Assembly (NCBI GenBank): GCA_013115145.1
Contig: JAAPAO010000071.1
Coordinates: forward strand, 27,532 to 91,531
Source: Perkinsus chesapeaki
Lineage: Eukaryota > Perkinsozoa > Perkinsida > Perkinsidae
Direction: 5' to 3'
DNA: 64,000 nt
The translations under genes were made by a program, and so were the position numbers. Below are positions 10,433 to 22,573 of this stretch, piece after piece. The notes under the pieces were generated by a model that was not told where the DNA came from, did no database searches, and saw only the letters and a list, made by a program, of their open reading frames with translations. The number at the start of each line of letters is the position of its first letter. Within the stretch, counting starts at the first letter, position 1.

Positions 10433-11523
10433 TCAAATGTATATTACATTTTTATTTACATCAGCAATGAGAGGATGTTCCACTGAATCTACTGAAGCCT
10501 CCTCAACAGGATTCTCCACCACCGTTTCCTTCTCTAAAGTGGCAGAACCGTCCTTGTGGTGAGGCTCAGTTTGCTCGACAGCAGGAACTGCTACGCCAGC
10601 CTTGAGAGCTCGCTCCCGACTGAAACAAGATACATGTTGCTACACCTGATCTGCCTACTCGTATTGCTCTTCGGGAGTTTTATATTTCTCAGCATCATCT
10701 GGTTCTGTACAGGAGCTGTTAAGCTGCTCACACAGCACCGGTAGCTCTGGACTTGCATTATACCTGGTAACAACTAGTGGGCGTGAAGGGTGCTGGTTCT
10801 ATCACTTATCGAATATATCCTTGGTAACGATACGCCACTTCTCGCAGGATGGACTAAAGAGTATCATTCCCCCAATCATGGCAACCGCATTCTACCTGCT
10901 ACACTGTACCCAGTAGACATCCGCTACTGGAACATCGACAGCACTTATAGCATTTATGCTGTCTAATATAACACCACTACCAAAGCCTATATTCTAATTA
11001 GTACCTGCCGCTCGACGCCTTTTAGCGTTCCTTTCTGTGCCATCAGGAGCTCCAGTGCTAATGACAATCTGTCAATATTATCATTCAAGATTGAGTACCG
11101 TGGTATAACATTCATCGATCCACTTCTAGATCGTCTTCTACCACCTGAAGCCCCCCCTGGCTCCTGTTCAGCTGAGTTAGTGAAGAGCATTGGCCTAAGA
11201 GCTGCGTTTAATGTGTCGTACCTGACCCTATGGTGGCTGCAGCGCTATCTATACTGCTGGCAGCGGAGCCTGTCCGCCCTCTACCAGGGGGTTGGTATAA
11301 CTAAATCGATATAACCCATACAGTGTGGATGAGATGGCTACATTATCAGGGTATCTTTTCTTTGGTATGGGGGGCCTTAGGGAGTAGGAATGCCTGAGAA
11401 GGGTGACATTGTGGTTCTATCTGGTTAACCTTCTCACGTTGGTGACAGCACTGCTGCAGGTTCCTTGTCGAGAGCCTCCTCAGAAGCGGATTGCTGCTGT
11501 TGTTGCTGCTCTATATCAGACAT
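10433..11523 (-). CDS. CW-type zinc-finger protein, multi-exon
   Basis: Reassembled by eye from short minus-strand exons. The first exon (11438-11523) starts MSDIEQQQQQQSASEE. An exon around 11190-10998 is Ser/Arg/Gly-rich then helical (RLSLALELLMAQKG). Two small exons near 10935-10810 join across a short intron to give YWVQCSSPSCEKWRIV, the hallmark of the CW domain, and the next exon (about 10765-10650) contains CEQLNSSCTEPDDAE, supplying the last cysteine ligands. The C-terminal exon is acidic (KETVVENPVEEASVDSVEH) and reaches a stop at 10433-10435. An alternative last exon would end near 10340. CW domains read methylated histone H3 lysine 4, so a nuclear chromatin role is likely. It is divergent with the aldehyde dehydrogenase, 370 bp apart. 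One junction near 11270 is unclear. Confidence 0.62.
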
Positions 11524-11604
11524 GTTAATAATAATGTACCTGCTCCATCACAAATGGGTAGCAGCCTATCAGGCACAAGATTCTCATTGCGTTTTCTTGT
11601 GCAG

Positions 11605-11620
11605 GGCGCGCGCTTTTTAC
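11605..11620 (+). promoter_or_regulatory. GGCGCGCGCTTTTTAC element in a divergent promoter
   Basis: Second exact copy of the 16-nt element at 3508. It lies between the divergent CW gene (ATG at 11523, minus) and the aldehyde dehydrogenase (ATG at 11893, plus). A regulatory role is inferred from recurrence and position. Confidence 0.4.
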
Positions 11621-11892
11621 ATTGGCCGGCGGCCGGGTGGGAGAGAAAGGGAGAAGGCCTGTGATGGTTGTTACAGGAAGCTGGATATCTTTAATATCTT
11701 CACCAATATACACATTACCATTCTGAGGGTTCATTTGATATGGGAAAGTCGGTATTACAGTTACCGAATGACGCTGTGTCGAGGGAGACAGTTTTTGTGT
11801 CGGCCGCTGCTCTGCTACCAGTTTAGAGTCACAATAAGTGATGCCAGAGAGCTTATTGACAATTAGTTGATTCTAACTGCTCCGCTTTCCTA

Positions 11893-13596
11893 ATGGCATT
11901 CGTTCCCGATCCCAAGATAGCCGAAAAGTGGCCTTTCTACCTCGCAGGCAAGCCCGTCTACGCCAACGGTGATCTCAACGTCACCGACAAATACACCGGT
12001 AACGTAGTTTGCCATGTTGCCCTGGCCCATGAGGCCGATATTGACAAAGCTATCGAGAAGGCACACTCTGCCGAGAAGAAGATGGCCCAGATGCCGGCCT
12101 ATCAGCGAAAGGCAGTTCTGTTGCACTGCGTTGCCGAGTTCCGCAAGCGATTCGATGAGCTGGCATACTGCCTTTGCATCGAGGCCGGCAAGCCCATCGT
12201 CGATGCCAGAGGAGAGGTTAACCGTCTTATTGATACTTTCGAGATTGCTGCTGAGGAGTGCACTCGTATGTATGGCGAATGGTCTACCATGGAGCTGTCT
12301 GACCGCAACCGTGGCCTACAGCAGATCTACAAGCGTGTGCCTAAGGGAACTATCTCAATGATTGCACCCTTCAATTTCCCCCTCAACTTGGCCGCCCATA
12401 AGATAGCTCCCGCCATTGCAGTTGGGTAAGTAATTGCCGCTGCACTTCATGTCGAATGTGTTCTCATTAGATGCCCCTTCGTATTGAAGCCAGCCAGTGC
12501 CACTCCTCTCGGCGCCCTCATCATCGGTGAGATCCTATCCAACTGCCCTGACTTCCCCAAGGAAGCCTTCTCCATCCTACCCTGCTCTAGGAACGGTCAG
12601 TTGCCGTTGATTCGGGCGATCATTGCATTTTTGTCGACTCAGGTGCCGACTTGTTCACCACTGACGAGCGTTTCAAGCTCCTATCCTTCACAGGGAGTCC
12701 TCAAGTTGGTTGGGACATGAAGGCCAGAGTAAGCTCTCGGCTGGTAACAATTGTTAAGATCCTTCCTAGGCTGGTAAGAAGCCCGTTGTGCTCGAGCTCG
12801 GCGGCAATGCTGCGTGCGTGGTTGACTCTATTCCACAAGAGGGTCTTGACTACCTTGTCAACCGCATTGCATTCGGTGCCTACTATCAATCCGGCCAGAG
12901 TTGCATCTCAACCCAGCGCCTTTACATCAGGGATACTATTTATGATGAGGCAAGAAAGGCCTTCTATACCGCCCCAGCAGTTATAGTTTTATCAGGTGAT
13001 GGAGGCTTTGACCAAAAAGGTTAAGTCATTGAAGATGGGTGACCCCAAGTTGGAGACTACCTTCGTCGGGCCTATGATTTCCGAGAAGGAAGCCAGTCGT
13101 CTCCATGGATGGATTGAGGAGGCCAAGCAGTTGAACTGCACTGTTCTCTGCGGTGGCGGCCGTCAAGGCTGCATGGTCGAGCCCACCCTACTAGCCGACG
13201 TCCCAATCGACGCCACTGCTTGGAGGGAGGAGGCGTTCGGACCCCTTCTGTGCGCTACCAAGTTCAGTGACTTCAAGGATGTTATTGATGCCGTTAACGA
13301 TTCCAAGTAGCTTGTTACTGTCCTCGTCGATGGTTTCAGTGTCGTGTGTTCTTAGGTACGGTATCCATGCCGGTATCTTCACCACCGACATGAACCGTGC
13401 GTTCTATGCCTGGGACAACCTCGAGGTCGGCGGTGTCGTCATCAATGATGTCCCCAGTATCCGTGTGGATGCCGAGCCTTATGGTGGTGTGAAGGACTCT
13501 GGTATCGGCAAGGAAGGTGTTCGATACGCTATGGAAGATATGACCGAGATTCGCACGATGCTTATTAAGAATGTTGGCAGTGCTGATAAGATATAA
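11893..13596 (+). CDS. NAD(P)-dependent aldehyde dehydrogenase
   Basis: Oxidises an aldehyde to the acid or acyl form. Six exons splice cleanly to 491 residues: 11893-12425, 12471-12595, 12643-12728, 12770-12949, 12996-13306 and 13356-13596. The introns are 45, 47, 41, 46 and 49 nt. The fourth (12950-12995) appears to be GC-AG, because using its GCAAG donor restores [20 protein letters not shown]. Catalytic residues are in place: Asn161 in PFNFPLNL, Glu257 in VVLELGGN, and the nucleophile Cys293 in YQSGQSCIS. The C-terminal NAD fold motif is MISEKEASR and EEAFGPLL. The sequence style resembles the prokaryotic-type lactaldehyde/GapN-like group of ALDHs; the exact substrate is not assignable. 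No targeting peptide is evident, so it is probably cytosolic. Confidence 0.9.
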
Positions 13597-14263
13597 ATCT
13601 CACTAAATGAGTTCACTTATGAGTTTTGCTCGAGGTTCGTCTGCATTTGCCAGTGAACGGTGAATGTTGCTAATGTATAGCCCTTGCCGTTTCTATATTT
13701 TAACAGAGTCGAGTTGGTAGTGTAAGCGCGAAGAGGATGGACTACTCCTCCTGTTTGGGCCCGACCAATCAGGTATATAGAGCTCGGCTGATCCCCTCGC
13801 CCATTCCGTCCGGTACCCGAGTTACCATAATCTCACCGATCGTCGCTGTGGTCGGATTATGAGATACGCGGGAAAACTCAGTCTATAAAATGACCACTAA
13901 TTGACGCACGTGTTGAACATCCGACAGGTGGGGGTGATAATTGGTGTAACTTGTTCCTCCTAGTAACTCAACAAAATGAGTAACACACTCATTGGCTGAT
14001 GTTGATATGAAATGCTATGAATTAGATGCTGTATCACGGCCGGGGTAGGGGTATCCAATCATGAGTCCCAAGTCTTGTTATCGTACTTGTTACCTAATAA
14101 TAGAACTAGCAGACGCACTAGAATCAGCGCACGAGACATCGGTGGTTCGATCACCTCTCAAAGCACATCCTCGTCGAGTCCGTAGTTATGGACTGATGAG
14201 TGGTCAAGTAGAGGTGATTTCACAATTGAATTGAAAGCAAGACGAACAGCAATCTTATCTTAC
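13597..14263. other. Intergenic between convergent genes
   Basis: No gene called. A minus-strand open stretch near 14146-14056 encodes a short hydrophobic segment and could be a last exon of the upstream minus-strand gene, but this is not supported by a motif. Confidence 0.35.
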
Positions 14264-16433
14264 GAAATCTCACCGGGGATTGGTATCTCCGCAGTGGCAC
14301 GCTCTGGGTGATCTGCAATGGCGCCGGCCTGCTAGCCAAGCCTGTAGGTGGTGTGAAGGCGTATGTTGGCGCTTGCGGTGCTATAGGGCTGAACAAACGA
14401 TACTGCGGGAAGAGGACGGGTGGGGTCATCGTTGTGAAATTAGACTGGAGAGTCTGTGACTGAAAGGGCATACGAGTTAACATCATCACATCTTAACTGG
14501 CTTACTCGGACCGCGCGTGTTGGCGGAGTGATCCATCTACGGATAACTACATTTGATCGTTGTGATCCACCAAGACTGACCAAGAGATGCAACGTGAGAA
14601 CTATCCAGGCTTACTCAGTGTAGGCCGATTGCCTTGCCTCTTCAGCTGCCGCTTTAACAACTTGTCCGACTGGTTGTGATTTACTCTGATCTGTAGTAGT
14701 TCTACGAACATTGACTTGCCGCGCCTGCCAGAAGTCAATGGGTGGCCCTGTCGCATCACCAACTCCTCACTTCACTGTCTGATTTGTTGTCGTTCTCCGC
14801 TGCAGTATCCACATGTTTCATCTCCGGTGTACTTGGCGGTAATAGAGTTGATTGAATAGGCTTGTCGGGCTTAACAACATCACATGCTCAGAATCGTTCC
14901 CGATCTAACCCACTGAAGGTTTCTCATTCGGCACCTCCTCTTCTTCACTATCATTATGGATATCACTGTCACTGTCATCCCTATCCTCATCATTTAGTCG
15001 TACAATCCGATGCCCAGTCGCCCCAGGAGTCCTCAACATGCCCCAAGTAGTGATGGGACCTCCAGAGCCTAACGCACACTGTTAGCCAAGGCTAACAGCA
15101 GTAGCAAACCCTACTGGTTGAGCTTATTCTTCCAGCAGTTCTCTGCCTCCTTCTTGCTGGACTGAGCCAAGGCACACCACCAGTACCAGCTCCCATGTCC
15201 AAGGCATGTACTGGACGGAACATGTCACCGGGTAACTCTAGAGCAGTCGAATCTTCAGGCTCCTGAAAGTATCAGAAATGACGTTATTAACCACCCGTTT
15301 TACAATGTATTTAATAGCACTATATAGTATAAAATGGATATATAATACACCCCGGCTACTAGTGTAGTGTTTACTAATGAGTAAGGTATTGGTGTATTAA
15401 TGTGCAGTAACATAATCATACTTATGTTATACAAAGCGGTGATTATTATATAAGGTAACATCATAGAACAGTTAGATGTTGCATACCCTTTCGGCCTCAA
15501 CTTCATCGTGACATTCTTTCAAAGCATCGCCTGGGTTGACCCCGAGGCCTTCATCAGAAAGGCGGCTCTGAATAGCAAAGTGGAATACCTCATATGCGGC
15601 AAATCATATGTCACCTCTCTGAATCGTCCAGTGGTAGATTTACCCAAAGATTGGCTGAACGATAGTGGCGATGATCTGCTGGACAATCGAGTTGATAACT
15701 CCTCTGAAAGGGGGATGTGAGGAGGAGAGTATTATTGTCAATATTCACTATCACTGCTGATCACTGGTCAGACAGAGATAGTCTACCGCAAAGCATAAAA
15801 GACAGACATCTCGTGTCGCTTGAGAATGTTGGTGTATCTCATAACGGCAACCCGTACTGTCCAGAACAGACTGTGTTATTAAATCTTCACTATTAATGGG
15901 GCATTGCTTCAGTACTGATATTACGAGACTCAACGAAGCGTTGCTGTGCAGCTTAGGACTTCAGCGTGAGAAATAAACTGTAATCGAATGACCTCATCAA
16001 AAACTAAACGACCACACGACAACTTAACAGTCTATAATACCGTCGGTTAACAATGTGAAAAGTGCCAATGTCAACACCGATAAAGATACCATACCTATCA
16101 TCAGTTTCACTTCCCTCAACTTGTATCAACATACTCGATCACTTCAATGCTTTGTCTCTCTATTTCCATAATAATGTTACGTTCTAGCTTGGCGAGATCG
16201 TTTTTATCTGGTTACGCTTTACCATCAGCAACAATGCAGTGCTGACCTATCCCATAAGATTGCCGTCTTGGCCTGGCAGTAGGGAGGACAGTCTCTCTAA
16301 GTCTATTGGATGGTAACGGTGAGAAGTTCTCAAGGTCAGATTCCCTGGCATCATGCCAAGAGCTCGGCGGGCTTGTACTGAACTCAGAAGCCACTTTGCC
16401 AAATACTTCCCTTCTGTGACGTATAGCGCTCAT
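14264..16433 (-). CDS. Unrecognised multi-exon protein, Ser/Pro-rich with an acidic tract
   Basis: I do not recognise this protein. Coding is supported by a chain of minus-strand exons bounded by plausible GT and AG sites. It starts MSAIRHRREVFGKVASEF at 16433. Later exons encode EELSTRLSSRSSPLSFSQSL (about 15700), GDALKECHDEVEAER (about 15520), PGDMFRPVHALDMGAGTGG (about 15230), GPITTWGMLRTPGATG (about 15060) followed by DDSDSDIHNDSEEEE, and GPPIDFWQARQVNVRR (about 14740). The last visible exon (about 14452-14264) is Pro/Gln-rich. Intron lengths vary more here and several exons are tiny. The charged and Pro-rich composition without membrane segments suggests a nuclear or scaffold protein; the function is unknown. 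The 3' end may extend below 14264. Confidence 0.45.
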
Positions 16434-17217
16434 TTCAGTTGTATAATAATATACACTGAAAAATATTAATATAGAGATGGTGTGATAATTTACATATATA
16501 ATAGTACAAGAGTATAATAATAATATTAGTTAGCTCTGATTGACACCTTATTAGTCTCATACTATAATTAAGTAATAAAGTCCTACTAGTCAAGAACCTG
16601 AAGCACAGTGCTTAAACGACGAAAAGCGTTTCAAAACCAAAACGAAACCGATACGCGAGACTTTCTGAACGAAGCTTCGATAACACTTCGACAAACACGT
16701 GAAAGATAAACAAACATCGTGAACGAATTAGTCCGGACTCAGGAGAAGTCGCTTCGGTCATGTCTCATGTGGACCAAGCGAGGCAAATCTCGTACGCGCA
16801 TAGATATTAAGTGCCCGCCTTTGAATTTTTGATGACTGATGCCTACAATCTGCGGTACATTGATTGGAGTTCATCCAAACTCATCGCAGCGGGTAGATTT
16901 ACAGGTTCCTCTGCGACTTAAGTTATTCGATATTGGAATAGTTTCTGTGATTCTCATATGGACAATCTCACGGCATAATGCTTGGGAATAGACTGCGGGT
17001 TTGTGGAGCTCATCGTCAATATGAATGATGACGTGATATTAAGTTTTAAGTATTTATTATTATGAGTTCGTACTGGTCATAGTTCCCCTCGTTTCACTGT
17101 ATAATAACCTTCCTGTCTTACTAGTAGCTTATTGACTATAACAACACAGTGCCATTCAGTTAAGGAACATCAATAGTAGCAATAGTACCATTATCGAATA
17201 CACCATTAACATGACTA
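16434..17217. other. AT-rich intergenic region
   Basis: No gene recognised. Contains A+T-rich stretches just upstream of the ATG at 16433 and an A-rich, CG-containing segment near 16615-16740. No RNA gene signature seen. Confidence 0.45.
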
Positions 17218-18643
17218 TCACTTAGTAGGGCTATTATCAGTATAAACACCCAGGCGTCTAGGTGGCGGACCAAACTTCGCTCCGCCGTATCCAAATGCAC
17301 CTTTTTGCGTCGTTTCATGCCCCGAAGGTTTCTTCACCGACGTCGAGAATTTCTGACACTCTTGTGTGACCTAAAACAATATGTCGTCGAATCGGGGAAA
17401 TCTGCCAAGGCACCTTTTTCGCTATGAAATTTGACTTTGCATCCAGCGCCTTCACAGACGTGTTGTAATTACGCCGTGCCAGCTCCACCATCCGTTCCCC
17501 TCGACGCGCCACGGCTTCGATATCAGCCATATGCCTTTTAGCCAGGAGACTGCCAAACGCAATTCTCCCACGGAAGACATTTTCCCACTACCGTTTGTTG
17601 ACCGCGAATTGATGCTGCCGTTTCCGTACACAATCCTCGAACTCCCTTTGCCGTAACGACTCAGCCTGCACCCGACATCTGAAATGCCCCATGCACTCCC
17701 ATCTCTGTAGCGTACGAACCCTACTGTTCCGCCCCGTCGAAGTCGCCTATCATCGCCAGGCGTTGTTCAGTCTTCATTAGATTCCTCAGCGATGAGCTCC
17801 ATGTGTGTGGTGGCGCCTCTACCTCATTGGCGTAGGCTTCTTCCAGCTCTGTGAGTTCCCGTCTGGAAGGCAATGCTACCACGGCAGGCCCTTGTTCAGG
17901 CCTACTCGTGTTGGGCAACTAAACGGTCCTTGGTAGCTGTGATTAGCTGGTCTATCCTGTGCCGCTCCTCCATGAACCTAACAACGGTAATACGCCATTT
18001 CCCGCGAGAGTGTCGACTTTGCCGAAATCAGTCTTTCAAGTCCAGTCTGATACAACTATGCTTCGGTAGAGTACATATTATATACTCTAAATAATAGTGT
18101 ATTATACAATAAACCCCAGCGTTTCATCACCATGCCCCTATTACCGTGTCTCGAACCTCTCCCTCATTGCCTGCCATGATTCCGTCAATTGTTCCTGCTT
18201 TACTGCCGCCAGGTGTTCCACACGTTTCTCTATCATCTTATCATATTCCTCCCTAGCAGTCTTCAGCCGTTCTAAATACCCCCTATTAACATTACCACTA
18301 GTCCACCTTACTCCGCAAGGCCCCTGCTTTCCTGTACCGTCCCTGTGTGGTGGCCTCAGTCATTTCCGATCCCAGTTTTATTATTTCATCTTGCTTCTGT
18401 AAAAGAGCACTATTATAGACCTCAGCGCTTAGGCTGCTCGTTGATGGAGTACCAGGATCTGTAATATTTTCATACCGTACTTTCCTCAAATCATCCTTAC
18501 CTCTGGATGGCAAAGCCTGCCTCGCTACCACAACAGGGCTTGCATATTTCCTGTCTGTTAAGGTAACCACCTTATTAAGAATGACTATAAGCGGTGAGTG
18601 ATAGTATTACTTCATTATCTGTCAGCCCTCCTTGAGCTGACAT
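17218..18643 (-). CDS. Coiled-coil protein, multi-exon
   Basis: Highly charged helical protein of unknown function, rebuilt from small exons. The first exon (18611-18643) encodes MSAQGGLTDNE and a 40-nt intron leads to the second exon at 18570. Later exons give LERLKTAREEYDKMIEKRVE (about 18270), MEERHRIDQLITATKDRLV (about 17975), ELTELEEAYANEVEA (about 17840), then after a 46-nt intron CRVQAESLRQREFEDC. A 42-nt intron follows, then RHMADIEAVARRGERMVEL. The last exon ends with GYGGAKFGPPPRRLGVYTD and a stop at 17218-17220. The heptad-like pattern predicts long coiled coils, as in cytoskeletal or centrosomal/flagellar proteins, but no specific family is certain. One exon junction near 18305 does not resolve cleanly. 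Confidence 0.55.
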
Positions 18644-19248
18644 TGTGAGTGACGAATTCAGCTTCAGCACTTTGTTTAGTGAATATCTTGCTAGACTTGC
18701 TAAGTCTTGCATTTCCTTAACGATTCTTTTCGAGTGCGCAATCTATACTATAAAGTCTCTCAAGATTGCCCTCGCTCATCCTGGTGGGGGCGACGTGTTC
18801 CGAATGTCGTTCATCAACCATATTGCGTTAAGTTGCTTTCCTTCGGAGGAGTAGAGTTCAACTTGGGGTGGAGCAAGATGGCGCAACTAACCCAGAGCAT
18901 TACCGTGAAGCTTATTTTTGAAACCCTGTCCGATATATCGGCTCTATAGTATATCAATCTTGATACTGGGCAGCCTTCCTTTAGATCTTAACGACCTGAA
19001 GTAGAACTGTGATGCCAAGTGAGGTAACAGCGTCACGCCATGCGTCCCTTCAATAAAGCACTTAGCACTATAACCATTCCACGTCAAAGCTCATCCTTCT
19101 TTTCGAAGATAAGGGATATTTTGCTTCAAGTAACCATACATTTGTGCGACGCTTGAACCACTCACGGTGACCACTGGATTAGCTTTATCACTTGAAGTTC
19201 ACCAAAATTGCCAAGATCAAGTTGATCTTATCAGTTTTCCTGGCTCAT
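18644..19248. other. Divergent intergenic region
   Basis: Shared upstream region of the coiled-coil gene (minus) and the solute-binding membrane protein (plus). Open frames at 18645-18949 lack recognisable motifs. Confidence 0.45.
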
Positions 19249-22200
19249 ATGGCCGCCTCACCTGCACCTATGCGTTGGGCAATCTTCATGCTAGTAGCAA
19301 CACTGGTGTATGGTCAATGGGATCAATGCAATGACCCTTTTAATGGATTTAACAAGTCTCGACAATTCGACTATTTCCCGTCAAGTGTATCTTACTTTTC
19401 CGACCACTCCACAACCATCAGGAACTACCAGTCTTATAAGTAGACGACCTCCTCACAGATTTAACGACCTTCTTTTGTAGGTATTATTCCACTCTAGAAC
19501 TCCTATCAGAACCATCAGTATGGGTTAAAGTCCTTCTCGTCCGATGTGGCACCGAGGACCCCTCTGTGCAAGACCCTGGCAGCTTCAGAGACTACATACG
19601 TGTAGCTACACCGGTGAAAGAGCTTGGACTCACGGAGACGTTGATGGTGAGAGCGGGATTGATTCCTTATGAGCGTTCTTCTAGGTTGGTCTGCTTGACA
19701 AAGGCATCGGTAAACTGGCCCGTGTGGCTGCCTATCTGAACAAGGAGGATCTTAACCTCCCGGCAGAGCCCCAGCTCATCGCCAGGCTCCCCCAGGTATA
19801 CGGTACAATGTCAACTTCGCAATATATGCCTCCAGATCCAAACCTGGCAATGCGATGCGACTCTTCCCGAGGCTGAATGTGTTAAGGAATCTGGTTGTTC
19901 CTTCATCGGTGGTAAGTGCTCTGGGGCATATGGTGGCCCTAATAACGCCACCAAGCTCAACGAACTCAATGTAACATGAACCCACTGCTCGGCTATGATT
20001 GTTTGCCTCAGTTATCTGCTATCATCGTCTCCTCCGGGTCGGTCGATGCCTATAAGGCTGTCACCCCGACCCCTGTACTGCCCTTCAGCGAGAGGTTCGA
20101 AGGTAGTCCCTTAGGGAGGCTCACATGGCTGCTGTTCATGGGCCTTCTAACTGATGCTGTAGGGCTCTCACCACTTCTACTATCACCACCTCTTGGTTCA
20201 GTATAGCGCCGCCTCCTCCCACTTTTTAAGCACTCGGTCCAGCTACATGCAAGTTGCCGCTCTTGCGGCTAGGTCAGCTTATAAGCCATCAGTGTGGATG
20301 GGTACGGCATTTCCAGGATATGATTGGTAACATATGCGGTATAGCAAATCAACGGTATCGATTTTTTCTAGGTACTTTCCCAAGCCAGATTCGTATGTAG
20401 CCAAGATGATGGATGATGCCCATGTCTACTACATGTTCTCTCCGAGTAACGCTCGTGCGCTGGCTCAACCATTGCAGACTCTGGGGCATTCCGGACAGGT
20501 AAGCAGCATGGTCTCATAGTTACTACCTTGAGTAGAGGGGAAATATGTTAATTAACTATACTATTATATAATTAATGATATTAATTATAATGATTTGTTT
20601 TATTTATCGTTACCTCGAAGAAGTTATCGGATATTAGCTCACGTGTTGTAACGTCGTCAAATTGGTGATAAAACAAGGCAGATTTCCACACAGATTGTCC
20701 GCGCTTTTTTACATACAAGAACGGTTGGAACCATTGTGCGCCTAGGTATTCGTCGGCTGCCTTTTTAAGGGGACTTTCATAATGTGAATTATCTCACCGA
20801 AGTATCTCAATAACGATTTTTCCTGAAGGATTGGAATTGGCTCTAACATCCTCTATTGACTAATGCCAGGTTAATAACACTCCAGAGGCTCTAGAAGGAC
20901 CCGGTAATACTGCGGTATATGCCCAAGGTGCCGAGTACTACCTACCCAGAGCTGGATTGACTGAAAATAAGGTAAGCCGATTAACCGGAGAGTCCTAACG
21001 CTCCTGGTAGGTTTCCGAAGTCGTTGCCCGGAATACAGCGATAGATCTTAAAACGTGGCGTGGCGTGAAGTGCAGTGGTGGGCTTATTGACTATAATAAA
21101 GGCGGCTTCCCCAACCCTGTGTTCTACGATGGCATTGTCAATCCGGACCTACTGCTCAAGGATGTGGTCTATCTTACACATCCAGATCTCAGAGGTACTG
21201 ACTGCTGCTAAGTGATGGTGGACTAGGTACGCTCTGGTGCCAGGTGCTATGGACTATGACACTGTCTATTATATGGCATACGAGCAGGACATGGCTGAGC
21301 TTCAGTGCCCAGTACCAAACCGTATTCCTGTTGTTCCACCCGAGAGCGGCAAGACTATGATTGTGTCCGTCTATAAGGTAGTGAGGGTTATCACATATAA
21401 GAAGCCTACCCTTCGAAATGTAATAGTACTGCTGCTGTTAAAGGTTAACAAGCTAACCTTATAAATGATAACTTCTACTTTGCATTCTGAAGCTTATGGC
21501 CAGGGGTATAATTTTTCACAAATCTTTTGTACTTGGTAGACATTCTGAAGGTGAGGGAGAATATGAAGTTTTAGTAAGGGAACGTGGGCAGTACCTTCGT
21601 AGAAAGTATGAGGTGTGGCGCCGCGATGCAAATGTGGTTAAGTTAGTAACTCTGCAATTGTGCTGGAGTGAGCTGGCGTCATCTTCTCGAGTACTAAGAT
21701 ATCTCTATGTTCACCTCTTTAGATCACTGGTATACGAAGGCAACTTATAGATATAGGCCTATATGAGCCCTCAGCACCGGGCAAAGTATCCCTCTATGAG
21801 GAGCTTAAGGGGAAACTGAAGGCGGAGGAGCTCAACTTGGGCTTTGCAGCAGACGCCTTCACAGGGACTGGTCGACGATTAGCTGATGATAATGCTGATT
21901 TATTCCTCAAAGTTGTTACTTTGGTAATAAACCACTGTTCTTGGGAAAGTACTCCCTCGCGTTCACCATCATTGTTCCGAGTAAACATCACAAAAAGTGT
22001 GTCTCCTATCCCCGTTCAATATATTAATTTTGCAACTCTGTCTCCTACTCGGAGCTCATTTGATGTAGGTTGCTGACAATGACGCCTCGGAGGGTTTCAA
22101 GTTCGCATCGGGTGCAGCTGCTGCCTCGATAACATCCTGGCTCAACGGTCAATCTAATGAGGGTGGCTCCCCCACTGCTCAACTTGATGGTGAACCGTTA

Positions 22201-22573
22201 GTCTACGGGAGAGGTACTCTACTACCTGTCACCACCACTAGACTACCAATTGCTCCATATTCAATTTCAGGTCCGTCTGATGGAGGCAGTGATGGTCTCT
22301 CGGCTGGTGCAATAGTTGGTATCACCCTGGGATCAGTAGTAGTATTTCTCCTACTAGTATTCCTAGCATATCTAATATATAGAAGGTAACCCTTTTCCTC
22401 CAAGAGCTAACCGTTGCAGCTCTATCAGGTATCGCAAGAGAAATGAAGAAGAGCAGCGTCTTCGTGAATGCCCTCAAGAAGCCGATGTCGAGAATCCCTC
22501 AGTAATTGGAGTGTCTAAGGCCGCCGAGGGCTCCTCCAGTCCCGCAGCATCAGCGGGACTCGTCGTACAGTGA
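19249..22573 (+). CDS. Type I membrane protein with TroA/BtuF-like solute-binding ectodomain (CBA1-like candidate)
   Basis: About ten exons give a signal peptide (MRWAIFMLVATLVYG, from the ATG at 19270 or from 19249), an ectodomain, one membrane helix (AGAIVGITLGSVVVFLLLVF, about 22310-22365) and a short basic/acidic tail ending at 22571-22573. The ectodomain follows the helical-backbone periplasmic binding protein pattern: FDYFPSSVSYF, VWVKVLLVRCGTEDP, VATPVKELGLTETLM, then PFSERFEGSPLGRLTWLLF (about 20090), SYVAKMMDDAHVYY (about 20395) and DGIVNPDLLLKDVVYLTHPD (about 21130). These correspond to the bacterial ABC-transporter receptors for cobalamin or iron-siderophores (TroA/BtuF fold) and to algal proteins such as cobalamin acquisition protein CBA1. 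The first intron (19440-19480) is 41 nt. The fold and topology are well supported; vitamin B12 as ligand is only a hypothesis. Confidence 0.68.

Noticed and set aside
14195-14240. Hammerhead-like CTGATGAG string
   Set aside because: The conserved GAAA segment and flanking stems are not positioned to form a hammerhead core.
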